Under the pieces are notes generated by a model. It made no database searches and had not been told where the DNA came from. It saw only the letters and a program-made list of their open reading frames with translations. Shown here piece after piece: positions 16,947 to 25,587 of a stretch of 64,000 nucleotides of DNA. A program made the translations under genes and the position numbers. Source of the stretch: Planctomonas psychrotolerans (GTDB lineage: Bacteria; Actinomycetota; Actinomycetes; Actinomycetales; Microbacteriaceae); the NCBI RefSeq assembly GCF_008642235.1, contig NZ_SJEV01000001.1, forward strand, positions 1,550,001 through 1,614,000, written 5' to 3'. Position 1 is the first letter of the stretch. Each line of letters starts with the position of its first letter.

Positions 16947-17738
16947 ATGCAGTTTCTCGACGTGCTGCGGGCGCGCAAGACCACCAATGGACCGTTCCGG
17001 CCGGATCCGGTGACCGAGGAGCACCAGCGCTTGCTCATGGAGGTGGCCGGAGCCGCGCCGTCTCAGCTCAACAGCCAGCCGTGGCGGTTCGTGATCATCG
17101 AAGACCGGCAGACCATCGAGACCATCGCCGCGATCAGCGGCGAGAGCATGACGAAGGTGATGGCGGAGGGAACCTTCTTCGAGCGCTACAAGCCGTACTT
17201 CCGGTTCAGCGAGGCCGAGATGGAGGAGAAGCGGAACGGCATGCTCTTCGATCAGCTGCCCCTGCTGCTCCGTCCGTTCACCAAGCGCGTCTTCACGGAG
17301 CAGGGCCAGGCCATGATGAATCGTCTGCGCGTGCCGCAGAAGCTCGGCGAGGAGAACCGCAGGCTGGTGGAGGGGTCGCCGCTCCTTCTCGCGGTGCTGC
17401 TCGATAGGGCGGAGTACCGTCCCGGTCAGCTGTCCTCCTTCTACTCACTCTTCAGCATGGGTGCCGCCATGGAGAACGTCTGGCTCACCACGGGCGAGAT
17501 CGGGATGGGCATCCAGTTCGTGTCGTTCCCGATGGAGGTGCCGGAGAACTGGGAGCGCATCCAGCGTCTGCTGCACGTGCCCGACGACCTTGAACTGATG
17601 GCCGTGTACCGGCTGGGGTACCTGCCCGAGAACGCCAAGCGCCCCGCCATCGACTGGTCGAGTCGGCAGCGCAAGCGGCCGTCGCAGTACGTGTTCCGCG
17701 ACACCTGTGAAACGCCGGAGTCGAACTGGGACAGCTGA
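16947..17738 (+). CDS. Nitroreductase family protein
   Basis: A 263-residue FMN-dependent oxidoreductase of the nitroreductase superfamily. [18 protein letters not shown] and [18 protein letters not shown] supply the N-terminal FMN phosphate and isoalloxazine contacts, and [20 protein letters not shown] forms the dimer/FMN core. The middle is longer than in the minimal ~200-residue enzymes ([20 protein letters not shown]). The physiological substrate is unknown. The gene ends with CTGA, where a CTG start for the following FAD oxidoreductase may overlap its TGA stop. Confidence 0.85.
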   Translation: MQFLDVLRARKTTNGPFRPDPVTEEHQRLLMEVAGAAPSQLNSQPWRFVIIEDRQTIETIAAISGESMTKVMAEGTFFERYKPYFRFSEAEMEEKRNGMLFDQLPLLLRPFTKRVFTEQGQAMMNRLRVPQKLGEENRRLVEGSPLLLAVLLDRAEYRPGQLSSFYSLFSMGAAMENVWLTTGEIGMGIQFVSFPMEVPENWERIQRLLHVPDDLELMAVYRLGYLPENAKRPAIDWSSRQRKRPSQYVFRDTCETPESNWDS

Positions 17739-18883
17739 GGGCTCTGTCGGAGATCGACCCTCCGACTCCGGGCGACGTCGATATCGAGGCGCGGATCGTC
17801 GTCATCGGTGCCGGGCAGGCCGGCCTGTCGACGGCGTACCACCTGTCTCGCCTCGGCCTGCGGACGGATCGCGATGTCATGATCCTCGACCGCGGACCGG
17901 GAACCGGGGGAGCATGGCAGCACCGCTGGGAGTCGCTCCGGCTCGGCACGGCGCACCGGGTGCACGACCTGCCCGGCATGGCGGCACTCGGGCTGAGCTT
18001 CGACACCGCGGACCGCGGGGCGCCCGCCCGGGAGGTGGTGGCCGACTACTACCGACGGTACGAGAACGCCTACGACCTGCGGGTGCGACGCCCTGTCGCG
18101 GTGACCGCAGTGCGTTCGGAGGGCACCGATCTCGTCGTCGAGTCGTCGGCGGGCCGGTTCCGCGCTGCGGCGGTGGTGAATGCCACCGGCACCTGGGGCG
18201 CTCCGTACGTACCCTTCTATCCCGGGGCGCCCGAGTTCCCCGGCACCCAGGCGCACACGGCCGACTACGTGTCGGCGAGCGCCTATGCCGGGAAGCGGGT
18301 GCTCGTGGTGGGCGGCGGTTCGTCGGCCATTGGTTTCCTGCTCGAGCTCGAGGGCGTCGCGGCTCGCACGCTGTGGTCCACCCGCCGCCCGGTCTCCTTC
18401 TCGGAGCAGACCGACCTCGACCTCGAGTCCGCGGTTCGCGCCGTGGCCCAGCAGGATGCCGCGGCTCGGGCGGGAAAGGTTCTGCCGAGCATCGTCAGCG
18501 GAACAGGGATCCCGAAGACCCGTCGTGTTCGCGACGCCATCGATCGCGGGCTTCTCGAATCGCGTGGCCGCATCGCACGGTTCGAGGGGAACTCCGTGGT
18601 GTGGGCGAGCGGCGGTGTCGGCGGCGGTGACACGGACGAGATCGACGCCATCCTGTGGGCGACGGGATTCCGCCCGGAGGTACGGCACCTTGCTGCTCTC
18701 GGCCTGCGCGAATCGACCGGCGGCATCTCGGTGGTCGACGGTGTCGCGGAGCGGGATCCCCGGGTCTTCTTCGCCGGGTACGGTCCGCAGGCGTCCACTA
18801 TCGGCGCCAATCGGGCCGGTCGGCTGCTCGCGCGCAGAGTGCATGCGCTGGTCGGTTCCCCTCCCACACCGAACGGCGGGTGA
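17735..18883 (+). CDS. FAD-dependent oxidoreductase (flavin monooxygenase-like) with probable CTG start
   Basis: A protein of about 382 residues. The dinucleotide fold [20 protein letters not shown] lies at roughly residues 29-48 and [20 protein letters not shown] matches the FMO/ArsO-like group. A second nucleotide site is [19 protein letters not shown] and the C-terminal ATGFRPE motif is present. The first ATG in frame (17879) would delete the essential GxGxxG loop, and no ATG, GTG or TTG exists between the preceding stop (17708) and that loop. CTG at 17735 overlaps the nitroreductase TGA, the same coupling geometry as ATGA, and is proposed as start. Length and motifs argue for a functional gene rather than a remnant. 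Confidence 0.75.
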   Translation: MRALSEIDPPTPGDVDIEARIVVIGAGQAGLSTAYHLSRLGLRTDRDVMILDRGPGTGGAWQHRWESLRLGTAHRVHDLPGMAALGLSFDTADRGAPAREVVADYYRRYENAYDLRVRRPVAVTAVRSEGTDLVVESSAGRFRAAAVVNATGTWGAPYVPFYPGAPEFPGTQAHTADYVSASAYAGKRVLVVGGGSSAIGFLLELEGVAARTLWSTRRPVSFSEQTDLDLESAVRAVAQQDAAARAGKVLPSIVSGTGIPKTRRVRDAIDRGLLESRGRIARFEGNSVVWASGGVGGGDTDEIDAILWATGFRPEVRHLAALGLRESTGGISVVDGVAERDPRVFFAGYGPQASTIGANRAGRLLARRVHALVGSPPTPNGG

Positions 18884-18926
18884 CCGACTCTGTTCGTCAT
18901 ATTCCCGGTGTGGGTATATTACGGGC

Positions 18927-19286
18927 ATGACCGAAGTCACCTTCTGGATCCTCACCGCACTGGTGGCGAAGACCCGGCATGGATACGCCATCCTCCGCGA
19001 CGTGGAGGAGCTCACCGCCGGTGCGGTGTCCATCCGGATCTCGACGCTCTATTCGACGTTGGAGCGGCTCGAACGCGATGGGCGGGTGCGTCGGGCGGGC
19101 GAAGACGTGGTCGACGGGCGTGCGCGCCGGTACTACGAGCTGACCGACGAGGGCCGTGAAGACCTCGAAGCGGAGACCGACCGGCTCGCCGCCAAGCTCC
19201 GTGCTGCGGAGACGCGGTTGAGTGCGCACCGCCTCGGCCCTGCCCGGCCCGCGCCGGCGACGATGTCGTGGAGAGAGGCGTGGTGA
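18927..19286 (+). CDS. PadR family transcriptional regulator
   Basis: A 119-residue winged-helix regulator: TEVTFWILTALVAKTRHGYA, ISTLYSTLERLERDGRVRRA and RRYYELTDEGREDLEAE are the classic PadR segments, followed by a short C-terminal helix. TATATT (18915-18920) lies six bases before the ATG, so the message is probably leaderless. Its stop overlaps the GTG of the next membrane protein, a common PadR/effector arrangement; the signal is unknown. Confidence 0.9.
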   Translation: MTEVTFWILTALVAKTRHGYAILRDVEELTAGAVSIRISTLYSTLERLERDGRVRRAGEDVVDGRARRYYELTDEGREDLEAETDRLAAKLRAAETRLSAHRLGPARPAPATMSWREAW

Positions 19287-20659
19287 CGGAGGCTCGGAGG
19301 AACCACTACTCACGGTTGTTGCGCTGGTATCCCCGGGACTGGCGCGACGAGAACGGCGCCGTCGTGTTGGACAGCCTCGAACAGCACGCCGATGATCGCG
19401 GCCTCGCGCGACCGTCCGGAGCGGAGGCATGGTCGCTCCGCGCACATGGCCTGGGGGCGCGGGCGACGCCTCGGTGGGCGGGGGTCTTCGCGGCGATCGC
19501 GCTGGTCTCCTACGCGGCTTCGACGGCGGTCCTGCTCACCGACGCCATCCTCCTCCCCGGGGCAGGCCTCGCCCACCTCGTTCTGTCGGGAGGTATCGGG
19601 GCGCTCGCGCTCAGCTTGTCCACGCTCGTTCTGGTGCATCGACGCGGCAGTATCTCGTCTCCGGCTGCGGGAATCGTGGCGGCGTGTGCGATACCCGCGT
19701 GCGGTTTCGCGGTTCTCACCGCCGCCAGTTGGTCGGCCGGTTTCGCCGACGCCGACGCCGGCACGGAGTCGGGCCTGTTCGCTTCGGCGGGAGGGTACTT
19801 CTTCGCTGCGGCTGTCGTCGCGGGAACCGCGTGTCTCGCGCCACTCGTCGACGCGCTCATCGGCATCCGCCGCTCCCTGGGGGCTCGTGTCGGGCTGAGC
19901 GTTGTCTGTGCGATGCCGGCGGCCATGGTCATAGGCGTTCTCAGCGTGACCGGATACATGCTGGGAGCGATCGCCGCCGCTGTCCTGCTGATCATGGCTT
20001 TGCGCGCCGAGCACAGGGAAAGTCGCGTGGCGGCGCCGGTGGCCGAGTCCGCCGACAGCCGGAGGCTCGTGGACGACGGACCAGGGCCAGTTCCCGGTCC
20101 GCGCACGGCGGTTCGGGTGAGTGCGCTCGTGTCGCCCGTTCTCGGGCTGGCCTGCGCGGTGTTCGCCCTCACCGGCAGCGACTGGTCGATCGGAGTGGCG
20201 GATGCGACCCGGGCGATGAATCTCGGCCTGGCCGCGGGAGCGCTTGCAGCGATCCCGGTCGTTCTCGCCTCGGCCGCAGTCCTGGAACGGCGTCTCGGCG
20301 TAATCGTCCACGGGTCGGCCCTCCTCGTCTCGGTGAGCCTGATCGTGGAAGCCGGCGCTCAATTCCTCGGAGCGGGTCACCCATCCCAGTGGCCGCTCAC
20401 TCTGACCGCCGCGCTCGTGCTGGGACTCGGCCTGGCGCTGCCCGTGGTGCGACTGGTGCCGGGTGCTCCACTGCGTCGCGCCAGCATTGTCGTCGGGGCC
20501 GGGGTCGCCGCCTCGGTGATCGGGCTCGCCCTGGTTCCGATGGCCGGCTTCATCGCGCCCCTCGCCGCCGTCGCACTCCTCGTCCATGTCCACCGGGCCG
20601 CCTCTGCGGGACGGATGCCGGGACGGCGCCGGGTCGAGGATCGCGCACACGCCGCCTAG
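19283..20659 (+). CDS. Polytopic membrane protein coupled to PadR
   Basis: A 458-residue protein with a cytosolic N-terminus containing YSRLLRWYPRDWRDENGAVV, a motif common in proteins encoded downstream of PadR regulators, and about ten hydrophobic segments from residue 60 onwards, in two similar halves separated by a polar linker near residues 245-275. GTG (VTEARRNHYS) starts within the PadR stop codon. No transport or enzymatic signature is seen. The pair resembles PadR-controlled membrane stress modules, but function is unknown. Confidence 0.78.
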   Translation: MTEARRNHYSRLLRWYPRDWRDENGAVVLDSLEQHADDRGLARPSGAEAWSLRAHGLGARATPRWAGVFAAIALVSYAASTAVLLTDAILLPGAGLAHLVLSGGIGALALSLSTLVLVHRRGSISSPAAGIVAACAIPACGFAVLTAASWSAGFADADAGTESGLFASAGGYFFAAAVVAGTACLAPLVDALIGIRRSLGARVGLSVVCAMPAAMVIGVLSVTGYMLGAIAAAVLLIMALRAEHRESRVAAPVAESADSRRLVDDGPGPVPGPRTAVRVSALVSPVLGLACAVFALTGSDWSIGVADATRAMNLGLAAGALAAIPVVLASAAVLERRLGVIVHGSALLVSVSLIVEAGAQFLGAGHPSQWPLTLTAALVLGLGLALPVVRLVPGAPLRRASIVVGAGVAASVIGLALVPMAGFIAPLAAVALLVHVHRAASAGRMPGRRRVEDRAHAA

Positions 20660-20724
20660 TCGTTCATGGCCGAGGTGATGGGGAAGGATCGACGCCGGTC
20701 GGCATGGCGCTATGGTCGGGTGGC

Positions 20725-21282
20725 ATGCAGCCCTTCCCCCTGCGGACCGAGCGGTTCATCCTCGACCAGCCCTCCGTGGATGACGTGGACGACATTGCGT
20801 CGTATTGCTCCGACCCGGTGTTCGAGATGTTCGTGGTGACCCCGTGGCCGTACGAACGACAGCACGCCGAATACTTCGTGAACGAGCATGTGCCCGGCGG
20901 GTGGGCTCAGGATGACGAGTGGACATGGGCGATCCGGGACGGAAGCGGGCAACCCCTCCTCGGGGTGATCTGCATCCGGGTCGACAGTGGCATGGTCGGC
21001 TTCTGGCTCGGTGCTCCTCACCGTGGCCGCGGGATCATGCCCGAGGCGCTCACCGCGGTCATCGACGCGACCTTCGATCGAACCGAACGTACCGATGTGC
21101 TCTGGGAATGCGTGGTGGGGAACCATGCTTCGCTGCGCGTCGCCGAAAAGGTCGGCTACCGGTACACGGGACAGCGCGACGGGATGACTCTCGGCCGGGA
21201 TGGCGCTTCCACGCCGTCGTGGACCGGTCGGCTGGGCCGCGACGACACGCGCGCACCCCAGCCCGGATGGCCGCGAGGGTGA
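20725..21282 (+). CDS. GNAT family N-acetyltransferase (RimJ/RimL-like)
   Basis: A 185-residue acetyltransferase beginning MQPFPLRTERFILDQPSVDD, the RimJ/RimL style opening. GFWLGAPHRGRGIMPEALTA contains the acetyl-CoA loop RGRGIM, and VVGNHASLRVAEKVGYRYTG is the conserved N-x-x-S-x-x-V-x-E-K-x-G-Y/F block. Substrates in this subfamily range from ribosomal proteins to small amines. TATGGT eight bases before the ATG supports leaderless initiation. A second acetyltransferase follows after two bases. Confidence 0.87.
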   Translation: MQPFPLRTERFILDQPSVDDVDDIASYCSDPVFEMFVVTPWPYERQHAEYFVNEHVPGGWAQDDEWTWAIRDGSGQPLLGVICIRVDSGMVGFWLGAPHRGRGIMPEALTAVIDATFDRTERTDVLWECVVGNHASLRVAEKVGYRYTGQRDGMTLGRDGASTPSWTGRLGRDDTRAPQPGWPRG

Positions 21283-21284
21283 CC

Positions 21285-21827
21285 ATGCGACCGCCGTCCG
21301 TCGAACTCCGTCCGCTTCGGGAGTCGGACGTGCCGGTGCTGGTGGGCTGGGAAGCGGATGAGGTGTTCTGCGCGCACGCGAGGTGGCGTCCACACCGGCC
21401 ATACGCGGAAGCGACCGCCTGGTGGCGCGATCGAATCGTCTCCCCGGATCCGTTCCTCCTGCGCCTGCTCGCCGTGTCGAACGGGGTGCCCGTGGGCTAC
21501 GCGGATCTCCACGGCGACGAACCGGATGCACGGGAACTCGGCTACCTCATCGCGCCGTCGGCGCGGTGGGGTGAGGGACTGGGCACGGCGACTGCACGAG
21601 CGGCGCTCGCCCGCGCTTTCGGCGACATGCGTCTGCATCGCGTGTGGGCGGAGGCGGTGGAGGCCAATGCGGCGTCCGTGCAGGTGTTGCGTCGGCTAGG
21701 CATGCGTGAGACCGGAGTAGGGAACGAGGAGTCCTTCCTCGGCCAGCCGTCCCGGTATGTGCGGTTCGAGCTCCTCCGCGAGGAATGGGAGACCACTCGG
21801 CAACGGGTACGACGAGGCGTTTCCTGA
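21285..21827 (+). CDS. GNAT family N-acetyltransferase
   Basis: A 180-residue acetyltransferase with PPSVELRPLRESDVPVLVGW at the N-terminus, LGYLIAPSARWGEGLGTATARA (acetyl-CoA loop RWGEGLG) and VEANAASVQVLRRLGMRETG. It is close in design to aminoglycoside 6'-acetyltransferases and RimJ-like enzymes but shows no diagnostic resistance motif. It lies immediately after another GNAT gene and is probably co-transcribed. An in-frame ATG six codons upstream is an alternative start; the chosen ATG has GAGGG ahead of it. Confidence 0.84.
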   Translation: MRPPSVELRPLRESDVPVLVGWEADEVFCAHARWRPHRPYAEATAWWRDRIVSPDPFLLRLLAVSNGVPVGYADLHGDEPDARELGYLIAPSARWGEGLGTATARAALARAFGDMRLHRVWAEAVEANAASVQVLRRLGMRETGVGNEESFLGQPSRYVRFELLREEWETTRQRVRRGVS

Positions 21828-21853
21828 GCGTCCCTTCCGGCGAGGCAGGGTGC

Positions 21854-21884
21854 TTGACATTGACGCTGCGTCAACTTGTACGCT
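21854..21884 (+). promoter_or_regulatory. MerR-type promoter/operator of the TipA-like gene
   Basis: TTGACA (21854-21859) and TACGCT (21879-21884) are separated by 19 bp, longer than the normal 17. A perfect 6-3-6 inverted repeat TTGACG-CTG-CGTCAA (21860-21874) fills the spacer. This is the hallmark of MerR-family promoters, in which the activator underwinds DNA to align -35 and -10. Confidence 0.85.
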
Positions 21885-21928
21885 GATGAAACCGGCTCGA
21901 TCGGACGCACCGAGAGAGGGGAGCAGCG

Positions 21929-22672
21929 ATGGAATGGTCCATTCAGGAGGTGGTGCGCGCCTCCGGCGTGACGTCTCGTGCGCTCCGTCACTACGACGAC
22001 GTCGGTCTGCTCAAGCCCAAGCGGATCGGCGCGAACGGGTACCGCTTCTACGACGCGGACGCCCTCGTGCGCCTGCAGCGCATCCGGATCCTGCGCCAGC
22101 TTGGACTGGGGCTGCCGGAAATCGGCCGGGTGATGACGGGCGAGACCGACAACGGAACCGCCCTGCGGGCTCAGTTGGCTGCTCTCCGGCGCGAGTCGGA
22201 GCGACTCGAGCGGCAGATCGCCGCCGTCGAAACCACGATCGCGAAATGGGAGGGAGGTGAACAACTGATGGCACAGGAGATGTTCGAGGGCTTCGATCAC
22301 ACCGTCTACCGAGACGAGGTGGAGGAGCGATGGGGCGCCGAGGCGTACGCGACGGGTGACCGCTGGTGGCGGTCGCTCACCGCGCAGCAGAAGCGCGACG
22401 TCGGGCAGCAGCACCTGGATATTGCGGCCGACTACGGTACGGCGAGTGCAGCGGGCCAGGATCCGGCGAGCGGCGAGGTCCAGGCGATCGCGCAGCGCCA
22501 TTACGACTGGCTGAAGACCTCGACGGGAACCGTGTCCAAGGGTTACTTCCTCGGGCTCGCCGATATGTACGTCGCTGACCCGCGCTTCGCCGGGAACTAC
22601 GCGCGGGACGGTGTCGAGTACGCGGGATTCGTGCGGGAGGCGATGCGGGCGTACGCCGAGCACAACCTCTGA
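21929..22672 (+). CDS. MerR family regulator with TipAS antibiotic-recognition domain
   Basis: A 247-residue regulator. Residues 1-70 (WSIQEVVRASGVTSRALRHY, then YRFYDADALVRLQRIRILRQ) form the MerR winged helix, followed by a coiled coil (LRRESERLERQIAAVETTIA). The C-terminal half, from about residue 112 (FEGFDHTVYRDEVEERWG) to YARDGVEYAGFVREAMRAYA, is the TipAS domain that in Streptomyces captures thiopeptide antibiotics. It likely activates its own promoter through the 19-bp spacer operator upstream. No export pump is directly downstream, so other targets must lie elsewhere. Confidence 0.93.
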   Translation: MEWSIQEVVRASGVTSRALRHYDDVGLLKPKRIGANGYRFYDADALVRLQRIRILRQLGLGLPEIGRVMTGETDNGTALRAQLAALRRESERLERQIAAVETTIAKWEGGEQLMAQEMFEGFDHTVYRDEVEERWGAEAYATGDRWWRSLTAQQKRDVGQQHLDIAADYGTASAAGQDPASGEVQAIAQRHYDWLKTSTGTVSKGYFLGLADMYVADPRFAGNYARDGVEYAGFVREAMRAYAEHNL

Positions 22673-22721
22673 CGCGTCGAGGCCCGACCTGTCAGGCCGT
22701 TTCCGGCGACGGCATCGGAAT

Positions 22722-22739
22722 CCGGCCCTAGTGGGCCGG
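22722..22739. terminator. Short hairpin between convergent genes
   Basis: CCGGCCC and GGGCCGG pair around a TAGT loop. The stem overlaps the stop codon of the minus-strand YczE-like gene and lies 50 bases beyond the TipA-like gene, so it could end both transcripts. Confidence 0.5.
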
Positions 22740-23390
22740 GGAATCGAGCACCGGGGTGGAGGGAGGGACGTCTCCTCCGAGTCCGGTGCGGTCGTCGGCC
22801 GGGCGGGCCGGGATGGCGAAGACGGGCAGGGCGAGATTCACCAGCGGTCCGATGAGTAGCGCGAACGCCACCGTGCCGAGTCCCACGTTGCCGCCGAGCA
22901 GCCAGCCGATACCGAGCACGGTCAGCTCGATACCACCCCGGACCGACCAGATCGGCCAGCCGGTGCGCTGATGCAGCCCCGTCATCAGACCGTCCCGCGG
23001 GCCCGGGCCGAACCGTGTGCCGATGTAGAGCCCGGTCGCGACGGCGAGCAGCACCAGCCCACCCGTGAAGAGCAGCACCCGTGCCCACAGCGCGTCGGGG
23101 CGCTCGAGGAGGGCGAGCCCCACCTCGGCGCTGGGGCCGACGAGCAGGGCGTTCAGCACGGTGCCGATCCCCGGCCGCTGGCGCAACGGAATCCACAACA
23201 CGAGCACCGCGAGGCCGACCAGATTCGTCGCGACGCCGAAGGGAATCCCGGCTCGGAGGGCGGCGCCCTGGCCGAGCACGTCCCACGGGCTCACGCCGAC
23301 CGCGGCTCGGATCATCATGCTGAGCGAGATGCCGTAGAGGAACAGGCCGAGAAGCAGCTGGGCTATGCGTCTCGTCACCGGTTCATCCAA
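22728..23390 (-). CDS. YczE/YitT-like membrane protein
   Basis: A 220-residue protein with five or so membrane helices. RIAQLLLGLFLYGISLSMMI is the first helix, and VSPWDVLGQG and IGTRFGPGPRDGLMTGLHQR are hallmark loops of the YczE/BCR-like DUF161 group. LVNLALPVF ends the last helix and a hydrophilic tail follows. Members are often next to regulators, but a transported substrate is not established. No strong ribosome site is seen, so the start could be leaderless or displaced by a few codons. Confidence 0.82.
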   Translation of the reverse strand: MDEPVTRRIAQLLLGLFLYGISLSMMIRAAVGVSPWDVLGQGAALRAGIPFGVATNLVGLAVLVLWIPLRQRPGIGTVLNALLVGPSAEVGLALLERPDALWARVLLFTGGLVLLAVATGLYIGTRFGPGPRDGLMTGLHQRTGWPIWSVRGGIELTVLGIGWLLGGNVGLGTVAFALLIGPLVNLALPVFAIPARPADDRTGLGGDVPPSTPVLDSPAH

Positions 23391-23408
23391 GCACAGCGGG
23401 ACGATTCC

Positions 23409-25439
23409 CTATCGCCCGCCCCCGCCGCCGCCCCCGCCACCACCTCCGGAGAACCCGCCGCCCATGGAGCCTCCCGTGCCCCCGCTTCCCCCGCTCGCGG
23501 CCCACGCGGTGGCGCTGACCGACGTCGCCTGCGCATGCAGTGATCCCGTCAGTCCTACGAAAGATGCGGAGTTGTACGGCCGGGGTCCGGCGTACCAGTC
23601 GGGTCCGGTGCCCGACGATGCGTAGAGACGATCGAGTTCCTCGGCCCACTGCTCCTCGATGCCCCACAGCACCGCATAGGGGAGCAAGCGCTCGTAGAGG
23701 CGCACGACCTGCTGCTCATCCGCTGCACCCCCGTCCGCGGTTGTGCCCGCAGATGCGCTGGCATCCGACCCGCGGCCGGCCGCACGACCGGCGTCGCGAC
23801 GCCACGCCACACGACCGGCGTGCGCACGGTCGCTGCTCCGTTCCGCTCCGAGCGGGCTCTGCAGCATGCGGAATCGATCGGCCTCCGCCAGTTCGAGGTA
23901 GTCGCGCAGACCGAGAAGGTGGTCACGGACCTCTGCCCCCGCCGGGGTGAGGCGCGGACCGCTCGAGAGCACTACGATCGCGAGCACGGCGAGCGCCATG
24001 GTCCCTCCGATCAGGAGCACCGACGGCAGGACAAGGGCGTCGATCACGGCGAGCACGACCAGCACCAGACCGGTCACCGCGATGAGGAGCCACGCCGCCG
24101 TGAGGAGCGCGACCCGGGCGGGCACCCGGGGTGTGTTCCGCAGCCCGCGGTCGAGTGCCTGCCGGGGTACCGCCGAGAGGTGCTCGTGCAGCGCCTCCGC
24201 CATCGTCTCGTCCACGTCGTCCACGGGGCGCCGTCTGCCCGGCGTGAGCTTCCTGCCGAAGAGCGCGGTGAGCACTTCCCGCTCCGAGTCGTCGATGTCG
24301 TCGCTGCGGACCAGCACCAACGTGTACTGCGAGTCGTCCGACTCGGGCGCGGGCTCCTCGGTGCGGCCGTCCCTGTCGGTGGGGGTTCCGGAGTCGTCGA
24401 CCACCCGCACGATCCCCCGAACGGCGAAGTCGATGAGCTGGGCGGCGAGCGCCGAGGACGGACGGCCGACGATGTCGCCGGCCAGGAGCAGGGTGATGCC
24501 ACGGGGTGGCGCATACTCGGGAATGATCACCGGGCGTCCGGCCGCGTGCCGCAACCGGAAACGGCGGACGAGCGCGGCGGCAACGGCGACTGCCGCTGAC
24601 AGTGCGGCGAGGACACCGGGAACGATCCCGACCCACGCGGCGTCCTTGGCGCGGGCGGGCTCGGTGAAGGTGCCCGGTTCGAAACCGATCGCCACCGTCA
24701 CGTTCTCACCGGCGGTCAGATCATCCGCAGAAGCGGTGAACACGGCGCCTCCATCGTCGATGTCGAGATCGATCGAACAGGGATCCGCTGATCCCTCGCC
24801 CCCGACGTAGCAGGCGGCGTTGCCGGTGAGGGCACCCGCGAGGTCGGCGGTCAGGTGCACGCGAGCGCTCACGGTGCCGAAGGGCTGGTCCCATCCGGTG
24901 CCGTTGGTGTCCCAGTAGAACTCGTCGGCGCTCGTGTCGTCGTAGCTCCGGGTGACGTTGCGCTGCTCGTACTCGAGCACGTAGGTCTGTGTCCCGCGCA
25001 CGAACTCGTCGGTGCCGAGGGCGAGCACCCGGAAGTCGTCCTCCTCGTCCTCCTCGAACGGCACCGGGTTCCCCTCCGCGTCGGTGACCGACGTGATGCG
25101 CAACCCGACGTCTGCTCCCTCGTACCCCGTAGGGATCGCGCGCACGATGCCGCGGTTCTGATCCCTCTCGGGGAACTCGGCCACCAGAGTCTCCACGGTG
25201 CGGAGGCGCGACGATCCGTCATCCGCCCGTTCGAGGTAGTAGTCGGCCTCGAACGAGGAGAAGCGGAAGTCGTCGGTACCGCGTACGGCGGCGTATGCCG
25301 CGGTTGCCGTGGATGGCGACGCGGCACCGGCCGACAGCGGCGCGGTGACGGACGGCACCAGCGCGGCGCCGGCGAGAAGAAGGGCGGGCAGAACCCTCCC
25401 GAACACCGCACGAGCGAGGGGAAGTCGGAGCGCTGGCAT
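23409..25439 (-). CDS. DUF2207 family predicted membrane protein with Gly-rich tail
   Basis: A 676-residue exported membrane protein. A signal peptide (residues 1-39, ending SAGAAS) precedes the DUF2207 extracellular beta domain (DFRFSSFEADYYLERADDGS ... RNVTRSYDDTSADEFYWDTN). A membrane helix follows at about 275-295, a cytosolic part with PPRGITLLLAGDIVGRPSSALAAQLIDFAV, two further helices near 460-505, and a terminal Gly tract (FSGGGG...). This is the standard architecture of DUF2207, function unknown. TAGAGT six bases ahead of the ATG (25446-25451, minus strand) indicates a leaderless mRNA. Confidence 0.88.
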   Translation of the reverse strand: MPALRLPLARAVFGRVLPALLLAGAALVPSVTAPLSAGAASPSTATAAYAAVRGTDDFRFSSFEADYYLERADDGSSRLRTVETLVAEFPERDQNRGIVRAIPTGYEGADVGLRITSVTDAEGNPVPFEEDEEDDFRVLALGTDEFVRGTQTYVLEYEQRNVTRSYDDTSADEFYWDTNGTGWDQPFGTVSARVHLTADLAGALTGNAACYVGGEGSADPCSIDLDIDDGGAVFTASADDLTAGENVTVAIGFEPGTFTEPARAKDAAWVGIVPGVLAALSAAVAVAAALVRRFRLRHAAGRPVIIPEYAPPRGITLLLAGDIVGRPSSALAAQLIDFAVRGIVRVVDDSGTPTDRDGRTEEPAPESDDSQYTLVLVRSDDIDDSEREVLTALFGRKLTPGRRRPVDDVDETMAEALHEHLSAVPRQALDRGLRNTPRVPARVALLTAAWLLIAVTGLVLVVLAVIDALVLPSVLLIGGTMALAVLAIVVLSSGPRLTPAGAEVRDHLLGLRDYLELAEADRFRMLQSPLGAERSSDRAHAGRVAWRRDAGRAAGRGSDASASAGTTADGGAADEQQVVRLYERLLPYAVLWGIEEQWAEELDRLYASSGTGPDWYAGPRPYNSASFVGLTGSLHAQATSVSATAWAASGGSGGTGGSMGGGFSGGGGGGGGGGGR

Positions 25440-25587
25440 GCCCCGACTCTAGAAGCCCCGGCGACGCATCGGCCGGGATTCCGCACGGCGGTTTCCCCAT
25501 TGCGGAATGGCATACTGTGCGAGCGCTTCGCCGCGCGAGTTCTCCGCCCTCTGCCGCCCCCGCGGCGACACACTCACGGGAGCAATC

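Noticed and set aside
5032-21827. Five GNAT genes interpreted as a resistance island
   Set aside because: They belong to different subfamilies and operons, and no resistance signature, mobile element or composition shift accompanies them.
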